A DNA stretch of 64,000 nucleotides from Actinacidiphila fildesensis (GTDB taxonomy: Bacteria; Actinomycetota; Actinomycetes; Streptomycetales; Streptomycetaceae). The number at the start of each line of letters is the position of its first letter. Position 1 is the stretch's first letter. The DNA lies in the NCBI RefSeq assembly GCF_042652185.1, contig NZ_JBHSIX010000011.1; one strand, given 5' to 3'. Both the position numbers and the translations under genes were made by a program. The notes below the pieces were generated by a model. That model did not search any database. It saw nothing but the letters and a program-made list of their open reading frames with translations, and was not told the DNA's origin. Shown here in pieces: positions 1 through 8,660 of the stretch.

Positions 1-1
1 G

Positions 2-1900
2 ATCCTCTCGGTCGCGCCCGAACTCAAGGACCTCGTCGACGCGCCACCGCAGACACTGACGTCCCTCGCGTCGCCGACCGAGCGGACCCGGTACTACTCA
101 CCCCTGCGCACCCGCAGGATCGCCCATGGACTCACCGAGTTCCTCAACGCGTGGGCCCAGGAGGCCGGTACGACGGCGGGCCGGCCGCAACTGGTCCTGT
201 TCGACAACCTGCACGCCGCCGACCCGACCGACCAGGAACTGATCACGGTCCTGCTGCGCCGTGCCCGGACCGAGGTCCTCACGATCGCGGTCGGCACCAG
301 CGCCTCCCCGGACCTCCCCGACGGGCTGGCGCAGGCCCTGGACCGCCAGGCGCGGCGTACCGAGCTGCCGGCCGCACCCGCGGCGCCCGACACCCGCGTG
401 CAGAACGAACTCCTCCAGGCGTACATCATCTCCGACGGCACCAGCGACATCCCGGCGGAGGTGGCCGCCTACCGGAACGCCGATCCGCGGCTGCGCTCCG
501 GACTGCACCGTGTCCGCGCCGTCGAACTCGAGGAGGAGGACGACTGGAGCCTGCGACTCGGCGCCATCCCCTACCACCGCGCGCACGCGGGCGGACGGAC
601 CGATGACGAGTGCCGCGACCTGCTGACCGCCGCCGACTACTGCCTCCGGATGGGCTACTACGACGCGGCCATCGAACTCGGCGGCCAAGGACGCGACAGC
701 TTCGACCCGGTGGCACAGGAGCGGCTGTACTGCGTGGCCGGCGGCAAGACGGCCCAGGCGCTGGGCGCGCTGGGGCGTACGGAGGAAGCCGAGGTGATCT
801 ACCGAGAGCTGCGCGGCCGGTACACCGACCCGGTGGTGCACATGGTCTCCAGTTACGCCCTGTCCATGTTGTACACGCGGATCCACCCCGCCGAGCGTCA
901 GGACTCGGACCTGGCGAAGCAGTACGTCAACAACTCCATCGCCATCGCCAAGCAGCTGCCGGATCCCGCCGACCGCGCTTTCCACACCGTCTTCCACGAG
1001 AACGGACTGGCCCTGGTCGAACTGCGCCGGGGCAACCCCGAGACCGCCCTGCGGCTGGTCACCGAGGGGCTGGCCCGGCTGGACCGCGAGCTGGAGCCGG
1101 GCAGGCAGTCGCTGCACCGCTCCGTGCTGCTGCACAACCGGGCCCAGGTCAACGTGGCCCTCGGCCGGCTGGACGAGGCGCTGGAGGACTTCAACGGCGT
1201 CCTCGCGCTCGACCCGTACTACCCCGAGTACTACTGCGACCGCGCCGCACTGCAGTACAAGCGGGGCGACCTGGAAGCGGCGCTCGCCGACTACGACCAG
1301 GCCGCCACCCTCACCCCGCCCATCCACGAGCTGTACTACAACCGGGCCGACGCCCGCGCGGCCGCCGGTGACACCGACGGCGCGATCGGCGACCTGCGCT
1401 ACGTCCTGGAGCTCGAACCCGACTATCTCGCCGCCCGGGTCAACCTCGTCTCCCTGCTCATCGACGAGGGCGACACGGAACTCGCCTCCGTCCAGCTCGC
1501 GCAGGGCCTCGAACTCCACCCGGGTGAACCGGACCTGCTGTGCACGCGGGGCCTGATCGCCATGGAACAGGACGACGCGGACGAAGCCCTGCGCGCCTTC
1601 GACGAGGCACTCGCCGCCGACCCGCTGCGTTCGGCGGCCCTGGCCAACCGTGCCGTCCTGCACTACGAGGCCGGCGACCACGCCGCGGCCGTCGACGACC
1701 TGACCCGCGCCCTGGCGGTGACCGGGGACGACGCCGATCTCCTGTACAACCGCGGCTTCGCCCACCAGGCGGCCGGCAGCTGGCGGGCCGCCATCGCGGA
1801 CTACCGGCACGCGCTCGACCTGCCCGGCGCCGACCGCGACGCCATCGAATGCCAACTCGCCGAATGCCAAGCGGCCCTGGCGGTCGCGGTAGCGGGCTGA
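2..1900 (+). CDS. AAA/STAND-type ATPase with C-terminal TPR repeats, 5' truncated by window
   Basis: The frame is open from base 2 with no stop upstream, so the N-terminus lies outside the window; an internal GTG at 398 is not a credible start. About 100 residues from the left edge there is a Walker-B-like stretch (LVLFDNLHAADPTDQE) typical of the nucleotide-binding domain of STAND/AAA_16 ATPases. The remaining ~500 residues are helical TPR units (for example LGRLDEALEDFNGVLALDPY and the following DLEAALADYDQAATL), ending in a classic tandem TPR array. Family members are cytosolic signalling or scaffold proteins using ATP binding for assembly and TPRs for partner binding. No pathway can be assigned from the neighbours. 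The ATPase assignment rests on the Walker B alone. Confidence 0.8.
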   Translation: MLSVAPELKDLVDAPPQTLTSLASPTERTRYYSPLRTRRIAHGLTEFLNAWAQEAGTTAGRPQLVLFDNLHAADPTDQELITVLLRRARTEVLTIAVGTSASPDLPDGLAQALDRQARRTELPAAPAAPDTRVQNELLQAYIISDGTSDIPAEVAAYRNADPRLRSGLHRVRAVELEEEDDWSLRLGAIPYHRAHAGGRTDDECRDLLTAADYCLRMGYYDAAIELGGQGRDSFDPVAQERLYCVAGGKTAQALGALGRTEEAEVIYRELRGRYTDPVVHMVSSYALSMLYTRIHPAERQDSDLAKQYVNNSIAIAKQLPDPADRAFHTVFHENGLALVELRRGNPETALRLVTEGLARLDRELEPGRQSLHRSVLLHNRAQVNVALGRLDEALEDFNGVLALDPYYPEYYCDRAALQYKRGDLEAALADYDQAATLTPPIHELYYNRADARAAAGDTDGAIGDLRYVLELEPDYLAARVNLVSLLIDEGDTELASVQLAQGLELHPGEPDLLCTRGLIAMEQDDADEALRAFDEALAADPLRSAALANRAVLHYEAGDHAAAVDDLTRALAVTGDDADLLYNRGFAHQAAGSWRAAIADYRHALDLPGADRDAIECQLAECQAALAVAVAG

Positions 1901-2015
1901 CGGGGGAAAGGACTACAGCGCCGCCGTCCGCCGATGGGAACCGGCTTCGGGGTACCCTGCCCGAGCCGACCCACGGCCCTGCCCATCCGCATGCCGACAT
2001 CGCGAGGACACGCAC

Positions 2016-2684
2016 GTGAACGTAGTCATCTTCGGTGCGTCCGGCATGGTCGGCCAGGGGGTCCTGCGCGAGTGCGTGCTGGACGACCGGGTCGAGAGCG
2101 TCCTGGTGGTGGGCCGTGCGCCGCTCGGCCGGAGCCACCCGAAGGTCCGTGAGGTGATCCACCGGGACTTCACCGACTTCTCCGCGATCGAGGACGAGTT
2201 CGCCGGCCTCGACGCGTGCTTCTTCTGCCTGGGTGTCTCGTCGGGCGGGCGGAGCCAGGAGGAGTACGTGCGGATCACGCATGACTGCACCCTCGCGGCC
2301 GCGACCCCGCTCGCCGCGCGCAACCCGTCCCTGACCTTCACCTACGTCTCGGGAGAGGGCACCGACAGCACCGAGCGGGGCCGCTCGGCGTGGGCCCGGG
2401 TGAAGGGCAGGACCGAGAACGAACTGCTCGCCCTGGACTTCCACGCGTACATGTTCCGTCCCGCCTGGATCCAGCCCCTGAACGGGGAGAAGTCCAGGAC
2501 CCGCTGGTACCGGGTGGCGTACTCCCTGACGTCCTGGCTCTACCCGGTCCTGCGCAGGCTGGCACCAGGACACACCACGACGACCGAGCACCTGGGACGG
2601 GCCATGCTCGCCGTGGTCGCCCTCAAGGGCGCCGGCGAACACATTCTGTACAGCAAGGACATCAACCGGCTGGGCGGCGCCTGA
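2016..2684 (+). CDS. NAD(P)-binding Rossmann-fold epimerase-like protein
   Basis: GTG start preceded by GAGGA. The 222-residue protein opens with a Rossmann dinucleotide motif (VVIFGASGMVGQGVL, GxxGxxG at about residues 7-12) and resembles the small NAD(P)H-binding/HTATIP2-like family of atypical short-chain reductases. A conserved YVSGEGTDS segment and a downstream KGRTENEL lysine sit where SDR-like proteins place catalytic or structural residues. The substrate is unknown; family members act as oxidoreductases or redox-sensing regulators. It stands alone, 115 nt after the TPR gene. Confidence 0.8.
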   Translation: MNVVIFGASGMVGQGVLRECVLDDRVESVLVVGRAPLGRSHPKVREVIHRDFTDFSAIEDEFAGLDACFFCLGVSSGGRSQEEYVRITHDCTLAAATPLAARNPSLTFTYVSGEGTDSTERGRSAWARVKGRTENELLALDFHAYMFRPAWIQPLNGEKSRTRWYRVAYSLTSWLYPVLRRLAPGHTTTTEHLGRAMLAVVALKGAGEHILYSKDINRLGGA

Positions 2685-2764
2685 CCGTTGCGGCGGCGCG
2701 GGGGTCGTACGGTGGAGATCGTTGTACCTGGATCCGCCGTCCCCTCCGATCCCCGGGTGACCTC

Positions 2765-3381
2765 ATGTGCTGGAGCGCGACAGCCGACCTCGTGGTGGGT
2801 ACCGGTATCGCCGCGATCGGGGTGGCCTGCGTGGCGCGGGTGCGGCGGGCCCGCGATCTGCCGATCGCGGCGCTGCCGCTGATCCTCGGAGCCCATCAGA
2901 TCATCGAGTCCGTCGTCTGGCGCTCCGACGGCGGCGCGGGGCCGGCCACCACGGCCTGGGCCGTCATCGCCCTGCCGCTGCTGCCGGTGTGGGTGCCGTT
3001 CGGGGTGCTGCTCGCCGCGCCCAGGAGCGCACGGCGGCTGCTGATGATCCCGGCCCTCGTCGGGCTCGTCACCGCCGTGACGCTCGCGTAGTCCTCACCA
3101 CCCGGACCGTGACCGCCGACGTCCGCGGCCACACCGTCGGCTACGGTCTCGACCTGCCGCAGTCGTCGCTGATCATCGCGGGCTATCTCGTCGCCACCAT
3201 CGGTTCGCTGCTTCTCAGTGGCGACCGGTTGCTGCGGCTGCTCGGCGGGCTCGTCGCGGCCGGTGCGTTGATGCGCGCGGTGGTGTGGCGGCTGGAGTTC
3301 ATCTCCACCTGGTGCGCCTTCGCCGCTGTCGCCTCCGTCGTCGTCCTCGCCTGGGTGCACCGTCGCCCGGCCGGTCCGTGA
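2765..3381 (+). pseudogene. DUF6629-like integral membrane protein, disrupted by a -1 frameshift
   Basis: The ATG at 2765 begins MCWSATADLVVGTG, the characteristic start of a conserved Streptomyces multi-helix membrane family (DUF6629). Reading stops at TAG 3089-3091 after 108 residues, directly after VTLA. The next frame continues without a gap from VLTTRTVTADVRGHTVGYGL to the TGA at 3379-3381 with further hydrophobic helices. Restoring one base near 3090 (giving gcg-tac-gtc) joins the halves into a ~205-residue protein of normal length. Either the gene has a single-base deletion or the sequence has an error here; homology clearly continues across the break. Function of the family is unknown. 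Confidence 0.75.
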
Positions 3382-3402
3382 CCCAGGGCGCCGGGCGCCG
3401 GA

Positions 3403-3432
3403 AGGTCCCCGCACCGTGCGGTGCGGGGACCT
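3403..3432. terminator. bidirectional hairpin terminator between convergent genes
   Basis: Perfect 12-bp arms (aggtccccgcac / gtgcggggacct) with a 6-nt loop lie between the end of the DUF6629-like gene and the end of snapalysin. There is no T tract, as usual for Streptomyces. Confidence 0.75.
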
Positions 3433-3466
3433 CGGGCCATCAGGCGGAACGGACCAGGGACATGCC

Positions 3467-4126
3467 CTAGCGGCGCGCCACGGTCCCGGCCGCCAGGCCG
3501 TTGACCCAGAGCCGGTCCACACGGGCGCGTTCGGTCGCGTTCGGAACCTCGTTACGGCAGGAGGTGCCGGGGCCGCCGCCCGACATCAGCTCGCTGCACG
3601 GACCCGAGTAGTGGTCCGGGAGGCCGAGCACGTGCCCGGTCTCATGGGCGACGACACGGATCGAGTCGTACTGCTGGTTCTGCCGGTAGTCCAGGAAGAT
3701 GTAGCCGTTCCCGTGGCCGTCGGTGCTGGCGTACGAGCCCTGGCTGGAGTTGCCCTCGTAGTACGCGAAGTCCGCGTTGCTGCCTTCCTGGAGCTTCACG
3801 TTCTTCTCCGCGGAGTTCCAGATCTGCGCGCTGCGCGATATCTGGGACCTGAACGACGGCGCGTTGCCGGTGCTGTAGATGAGGGTGACGGTCTGCAGGC
3901 CGGGGTTGGCCGCGCGCTTGGCCGCGACGGACCGCTGGACGGCGTCGAAGAACGCCTTGTTGGCGGCCGCGTTCTCGTTCGAACCGGCGTAGGTGGCGTA
4001 GGACGCCGAGGCCTGGGCCGCGGACTGGTCCGCCTGGGGGGCGGCGGCGATGGCGGGCACAGTGCCCAGACTCGCAGCGAGGCCGATGCCCAGCGCTGCC
4101 GCGAGCAGCACCTTGGGGTATCGCAT
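3467..4126 (-). CDS. snpA: snapalysin (small neutral secreted zinc metalloprotease, M7)
   Basis: 219-residue preproenzyme. Residues 1-28 form a signal peptide (MRYPK then a hydrophobic core ending AIAAA), followed by a short propeptide. The zinc site HETGHVLGLPD at 161-171 is the M7 signature HExxHxxGxxD, with two Cys (177, 190) matching the family disulfide. The ATG at 4126 has a strong GGAGAAGGAG ribosome site; longer frames upstream are spurious. It is transcribed divergently from a LysR gene, the same layout as snpA/snpR of S. lividans and S. coelicolor, where the LysR protein activates the protease gene (established knowledge). The product should be secreted and degrade extracellular protein. 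Confidence 0.95.
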   Translation of the reverse strand: MRYPKVLLAAALGIGLAASLGTVPAIAAAPQADQSAAQASASYATYAGSNENAAANKAFFDAVQRSVAAKRAANPGLQTVTLIYSTGNAPSFRSQISRSAQIWNSAEKNVKLQEGSNADFAYYEGNSSQGSYASTDGHGNGYIFLDYRQNQQYDSIRVVAHETGHVLGLPDHYSGPCSELMSGGGPGTSCRNEVPNATERARVDRLWVNGLAAGTVARR

Positions 4127-4384
4127 GGGGGGTCTCCTTCTCCTCCGAGAAGCCGTCGGTCGCTGTCGGGTACAGCTGCATTGGGGGGAACGGCGACCGG
4201 GGCTGGGGGATGAACTGCTGTTGCCGGTGAGTGTGCGGGAGAAGCGCGCCGCCGGGGATGATGTCAGGGGCCGATAGGCCGGGAACATCCCCGGTACCGG
4301 GTGGCCAACTCGTACGCGAAAGACGGGTATTGCTGCGGTTCGGGACCCTGGTGCGACGTGCGGATCCCGCCATATCCTCCGCTC

Positions 4385-5395
4385 ATGGAGCTCGAGGTGA
4401 GGCACCTTCGCGCACTGTGCGCCATCGCCGATACCGGCAGTGTGCGCAAGGCGGCGCGGCAGCTGGGGATGACCCAGCCGTCCTTGACGACACAGCTCCG
4501 ACGGATCGAGAGCGCCCTCGGCGGACAGCTGTTCTCCCGGGAGCGCACGGGCAGCCGCCCGACGCCGCTGGGGCGCACGGTCCTGTGCCGGGCGCGGCCG
4601 CTCGTCGCCGAGATGAACACGCTGGTGGCCGAGACACAGGCGGCGGTGGTCAGGGCCGCGGGACCGCATCTGCGGATCGGCGGCACGGCGAGCCGCGCCA
4701 TGGCCGGATGGGTGAGCAGGGTGCACGCCCGGCTGCCGGACTCGGACACCACGATCCGGGTGGACGTGTCGGCCAACGCCCTGCTGCAGATGGTCGCCCT
4801 GAACCAGCTCGACGTCGCCTTCGTCCACGAGGTCGAGGGTGCGCCGCTACGGATCCCGGACGGTCTCGAACGGCGGGTCCTCGTCGCGCGGGAACCGCAG
4901 TTCATCGCCCTGCACGCGCACCATCCGGCGGCGCGCCAGAGCGTGGTCTCGCTGTCCGACGTCGCCGGCGACCGCTGGATGGTCGACCCGAGCGTGGACG
5001 GTGAGTGGGACGGTGTACAACGGGCCCTGCGCGCATCGGGGTTCACGCCGCGAGTGGCGTACGGGGACTATCTGACCGCCGCCGACATGGTCGCCGCCGG
5101 TGAGGCGGTCGCCCCCTGCCAGCCGACTTCGCAGCCCCGGCACGGCATGGCCATCCGGCCGCTGTGCGGCGACCCGATAGCGGTCGAACTCTTCATGGCG
5201 TCCCGGGCGTTGCCCGAAGGTGCCGCCGGTGGGGTGGGAACCGCCGAGGTCGAAGCGCTCTACGCCGATCTGGTGGCGGCCTACCGGGAGGCGGCCGCCG
5301 CGGCGACCACGTACCGGCAGTGGCTGGCCAGGAACAACCGGCCGCTGCTGTACGTGGACGAGGACGAGCTGTCCCGGACCGCCGGCTGCGCCTGA
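4385..5395 (+). CDS. snpR: LysR-family activator, SnpR-like
   Basis: 336 residues starting with ATG 4385 (MELEVRHLRAL). Residues 1-60 are a LysR winged helix-turn-helix (SVRKAARQLGMTQPSLTTQLRRIE); residues ~90-300 form the periplasmic-binding-like effector domain. Divergent placement from snapalysin across a 258-bp intergenic region, which should contain its T-N11-A binding sites, makes it the likely activator of the protease. The symbol is assigned by context and family, not by a diagnostic motif. Confidence 0.85.
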   Translation: MELEVRHLRALCAIADTGSVRKAARQLGMTQPSLTTQLRRIESALGGQLFSRERTGSRPTPLGRTVLCRARPLVAEMNTLVAETQAAVVRAAGPHLRIGGTASRAMAGWVSRVHARLPDSDTTIRVDVSANALLQMVALNQLDVAFVHEVEGAPLRIPDGLERRVLVAREPQFIALHAHHPAARQSVVSLSDVAGDRWMVDPSVDGEWDGVQRALRASGFTPRVAYGDYLTAADMVAAGEAVAPCQPTSQPRHGMAIRPLCGDPIAVELFMASRALPEGAAGGVGTAEVEALYADLVAAYREAAAAATTYRQWLARNNRPLLYVDEDELSRTAGCA

Positions 5396-5410
5396 CACCC
5401 GCCGGAGCGG

Positions 5411-6406
5411 TCAGCCGGCGTCCGGCGGCTGGAAGGCGGCGAGCAGGCGTTCGGCGGCGAGCGTCGCGGTGAGGGTGCCTTCGCGGACCTGCCGTTCCAC
5501 CACGGGCGCGAGACCACGGACGTCGGGGTGCTCGCGCACCCGGGCGAGGAGCTGGTCGCGGACCATGGACCAGGTCCATTCGATCTGCTGGTCCCGCCGC
5601 TTGGCCTCCAGCCGGCCATCGGTACGCAGCACGCGCCGGTGCTGTTCGAGGCGCTCCCAGACCGCGTCGAGTCCGCTGTTCTCCCGCGCGCTGCAGGTGA
5701 GCACGGGCGGCGTCCAGCCCGCGTCCAGCGGCTGCAGCAGCCGCAGTGCGCCGGCCAGTTCCCGGGCGGCGGAGGCCGCCTCGCGCTCGTGCGGACCGTC
5801 GGCCTTGTTGACGGCGACGATGTCGGCGAGTTCCAGGACACCCTTCTTGATGCCCTGCAGCTGGTCGCCGGTGCGGGCAAGGGTGAGCAGCAGGAAGGAG
5901 TCGACCATGTTGGCCACGGCGGTCTCGGACTGGCCGACCCCGACGGTCTCGACGAGCACCACGTCGTAGCCCGCCGCCTCCATGACGATGATCGACTCAC
6001 GGGTGGCCCTGGTCACGCCGCCCAGCGTGCCGGAGGTGGGGGAGGGCCGCACGAAGGCCGCCGGGTCCACCGCCAGCCGCTCCATCCGGGTCTTGTCGCC
6101 CAGGATGGAGCCACCGGTCCTGGTCGAGGACGGGTCGACGGCGAGGACCGCGACCCGGTGGCCGAGGCCGGTGAGCAGGGTGCCGAGCGCGTCGATGAAC
6201 GTGGACTTGCCCACGCCGGGCACCCCGCTGATGCCGACCCGGCGCGCCGTTCCCGAGTGCGGGAGCAGCTCGGTCAGCAGCCGCTGGGCCAGCTCGCGGT
6301 GGGCGGGGCGGGTGGACTCGACGAGGGTGATCGCACGGGCGATGTGCGGCCGCGACCCGTCGAGGACGCCCTTGATGTAGCCGTCGATGTCGATCGTGGG
6401 TGCCAT
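5411..6406 (-). CDS. meaB: methylmalonyl-CoA mutase-associated G-protein chaperone MeaB
   Basis: 331 residues of the MeaB/ArgK GTPase family. Walker A GVPGVGKST is near residue 60, followed by the family-specific VLAVDPSS and ETVGVGQSE motifs and the base-recognition NKAD. MeaB loads and protects adenosylcobalamin on methylmalonyl-CoA mutase using GTP hydrolysis (established). It lies 4 nt downstream of mutB and is the last gene of the mutA-mutB-meaB operon, supporting the function directly. Confidence 0.95.
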   Translation of the reverse strand: MAPTIDIDGYIKGVLDGSRPHIARAITLVESTRPAHRELAQRLLTELLPHSGTARRVGISGVPGVGKSTFIDALGTLLTGLGHRVAVLAVDPSSTRTGGSILGDKTRMERLAVDPAAFVRPSPTSGTLGGVTRATRESIIVMEAAGYDVVLVETVGVGQSETAVANMVDSFLLLTLARTGDQLQGIKKGVLELADIVAVNKADGPHEREAASAARELAGALRLLQPLDAGWTPPVLTCSARENSGLDAVWERLEQHRRVLRTDGRLEAKRRDQQIEWTWSMVRDQLLARVREHPDVRGLAPVVERQVREGTLTATLAAERLLAAFQPPDAG

Positions 6407-6410
6407 CGGC

Positions 6411-8660
6411 TCACAACTCGTGGCCGAGAGCGGCGGCGAGGGTGTTCAGCAGGTCGTACGCCGCGTCCGGGATCACCGTGCCGGGCGGGAACACCGCCGC
6501 CGCGCCCGCCTGGTGGAGGGTCTCGATGTCCTGCGGCGGGATGACGCCGCCGACGACGATCGTGATGTCCTCCCGGCCGGCCTCGGCGAGCTGCTCGCGC
6601 AGCGCCGGCACCAGCGTCAGATGGCCGGCCGCGAGCGAGGAGACACCGACGATGTGGACGTCCGCCTCGACCGCCTGCCGGGCCACTTCGGCCGGCGTCT
6701 GGAACAGCGCGCCGACGTCGACGTCGAATCCGAGGTCGGCGAAGGCGGTGGCGATCACCTTCTGGCCGCGGTCATGGCCGTCCTGGCCCATCTTGGCGAC
6801 CAGGATGCGCGGGCGGCGGCCCTCGGCCTCGGCGAACGCGTCCGCCAGCTTGCGGGTGCGCTCCACGCCGGGTGACGTTCCTGCCTCGTCCCGGTACACA
6901 CCGGTGATGGTACGGATCTGGCCGACGTGCCGCCCGTACACCTCCTCCAATGCGTTCGAGATCTCTCCGACGGTCGCCTTGGCGCGCGCCGCGTTCACCG
7001 CGAGCGCGAGCAGGTTGCCCTCCAGGCCGCCGCCGGGCCGGTTGCCGTCCCGGGCGGCCGCGGTCAGCGCGCGCAGCGCGTCCTGGCAGGCGCCCTCGTC
7101 GCGCTCCGCGCGCAGCCGCCGCAGCTTCTCGATCTGCTGGGTGCGGACCGAGGAGTTGTCGACCTTGAGGACGTCGATCTTCTCGTCCGTGCCGACGCGG
7201 TACTTGTTGACGCCGATCAGCGCCTGCCGCCCGGAGTCGATACGGGCCTGGGTACGGGCAGCGGCCTCCTCGACGCGCAGCTTCGGAATGCCCGCGTCGA
7301 TGGCCTTCGCCATGCCGCCCGCGGCCTCGACCTCTTCGATGTGCTGCCAGGCGCGCCGGGCGAGATCGTGGGTGAGCTTCTCGACGTACGCGCTGCCGCC
7401 CCACGGGTCGATGACCCGGCAGGTGCCCGACTCCTGCTGCAGGAACAGCTGGGTGTTGCGGGCGATGCGCGCGGAGAAGTCGGTGGGCAGCGCCAGCGCC
7501 TCGTCCAGCGCGTTGGTGTGCAGCGACTGGGTGTGGCCCTGGGTGGCGGCCATGGCCTCCACACACGTGCGCGGCACGTTGTTGAACACGTCCTGCGCGG
7601 TCAGCGACCAGCCCGAGGTCTGGGAATGGGTGCGCAGCGACAGCGACTTGGGGTTCTTGGGATCGAAGCCCTTGACGAGCTTGGCCCACAGCAGCCGGGC
7701 CGCGCGCAGCTTGGCGATCTCCATGAAGAAGTTCATGCCGATGGCCCAGAAGAACGACAGCCGCGGTGCGAACGCGTCCACGTCAAGACCGACCGCCAGC
7801 CCGGCGCGCAGGTACTCGACACCGTCGGCCAGTGTGTAGGCCAGCTCCAGGTCGGCCGTGGCCCCGGCCTCCTGGATGTGGTAGCCGGAGATGGAGATGG
7901 AGTTGTAGCGCGGCATCTTCTGCGAGGTGTACGCGAAGATGTCGGAGATCACCCGCATCGACGGCTGCGGCGGGTAGATGTAGGTGTTGCGGACCATGAA
8001 CTCCTTGAGGATGTCGTTCTGGATGGTCCCCGCGAGCTTCTCCGGGGGCACACCCTGTTCCTCGGCCGCGACGATGTAGAGGGCGAGGACCGGCAGCACC
8101 GCGCCGTTCATCGTCATCGACACGCTCATCCGGTCCAGCGGGATCCCGTCGAACAACTGCCGCATGTCGTAGATGGAGTCGATGGCCACGCCCGCCATGC
8201 CGACATCGCCCGTGACCCGCGGATGGTCGCTGTCGTAGCCGCGGTGGGTGGGCAGGTCGAAGGCGATCGACAGCCCCTTCTGCCCGGCCGCGAGGTTGCG
8301 CCGGTAGAAGGCGTTGGACTCCTCGGCGGTGGAGAAGCCGGCGTACTGCCGGATCGTCCACGGCTGGTTGACGTACATGGTCGGGTACGGTCCGCGCAGA
8401 TACGGCGCGATCCCCGGATAGGTCTCCAGGAAGTCGAGCCCGGCCAGGTCGTCGGAGGTGTAGAGCGGCTTGACGGCGATGCCCTCCGGGGTCTGCCAGA
8501 GCAGGTCCTCGTCGTCCTTGCCCGTGCTCTCCCGCACGGCCGCCCGCCACTGGTCACCGGTGATGCCGCCACCGGGGGCGGCATCCGCCGGGCCGTCCGG
8601 CTCCAGGCCGATGTCCGCGAAGTCCGGGATCGGTCCCGGCTGCCCCGTGCTGCCCTGCAT
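6411..8660 (-). CDS. mutB: methylmalonyl-CoA mutase large (catalytic) subunit
   Basis: About 749 residues. The N-terminal two-thirds is the substrate TIM barrel (YPTMYVNQPWTIRQYAGFSTAEESN; RTHSQTSGWSLTAQD); the C-terminal domain carries the cobalamin motif DGHDRG with its lower-axial His, followed by GFDVDVG. It catalyses adenosylcobalamin-dependent interconversion of methylmalonyl-CoA and succinyl-CoA, which links propionyl-CoA metabolism to polyketide extender supply. The stop of mutA overlaps the start as GTGATG; I take the ATG at 8660, though the GTG at 8663 is equally possible. Confidence 0.97.
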   Translation of the reverse strand: MQGSTGQPGPIPDFADIGLEPDGPADAAPGGGITGDQWRAAVRESTGKDDEDLLWQTPEGIAVKPLYTSDDLAGLDFLETYPGIAPYLRGPYPTMYVNQPWTIRQYAGFSTAEESNAFYRRNLAAGQKGLSIAFDLPTHRGYDSDHPRVTGDVGMAGVAIDSIYDMRQLFDGIPLDRMSVSMTMNGAVLPVLALYIVAAEEQGVPPEKLAGTIQNDILKEFMVRNTYIYPPQPSMRVISDIFAYTSQKMPRYNSISISGYHIQEAGATADLELAYTLADGVEYLRAGLAVGLDVDAFAPRLSFFWAIGMNFFMEIAKLRAARLLWAKLVKGFDPKNPKSLSLRTHSQTSGWSLTAQDVFNNVPRTCVEAMAATQGHTQSLHTNALDEALALPTDFSARIARNTQLFLQQESGTCRVIDPWGGSAYVEKLTHDLARRAWQHIEEVEAAGGMAKAIDAGIPKLRVEEAAARTQARIDSGRQALIGVNKYRVGTDEKIDVLKVDNSSVRTQQIEKLRRLRAERDEGACQDALRALTAAARDGNRPGGGLEGNLLALAVNAARAKATVGEISNALEEVYGRHVGQIRTITGVYRDEAGTSPGVERTRKLADAFAEAEGRRPRILVAKMGQDGHDRGQKVIATAFADLGFDVDVGALFQTPAEVARQAVEADVHIVGVSSLAAGHLTLVPALREQLAEAGREDITIVVGGVIPPQDIETLHQAGAAAVFPPGTVIPDAAYDLLNTLAAALGHEL

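Noticed and set aside
98..1870. A 590-codon minus-strand frame opposite the TPR gene
   Set aside because: Low-complexity shadow frame; the plus strand has clear TPR repeats.
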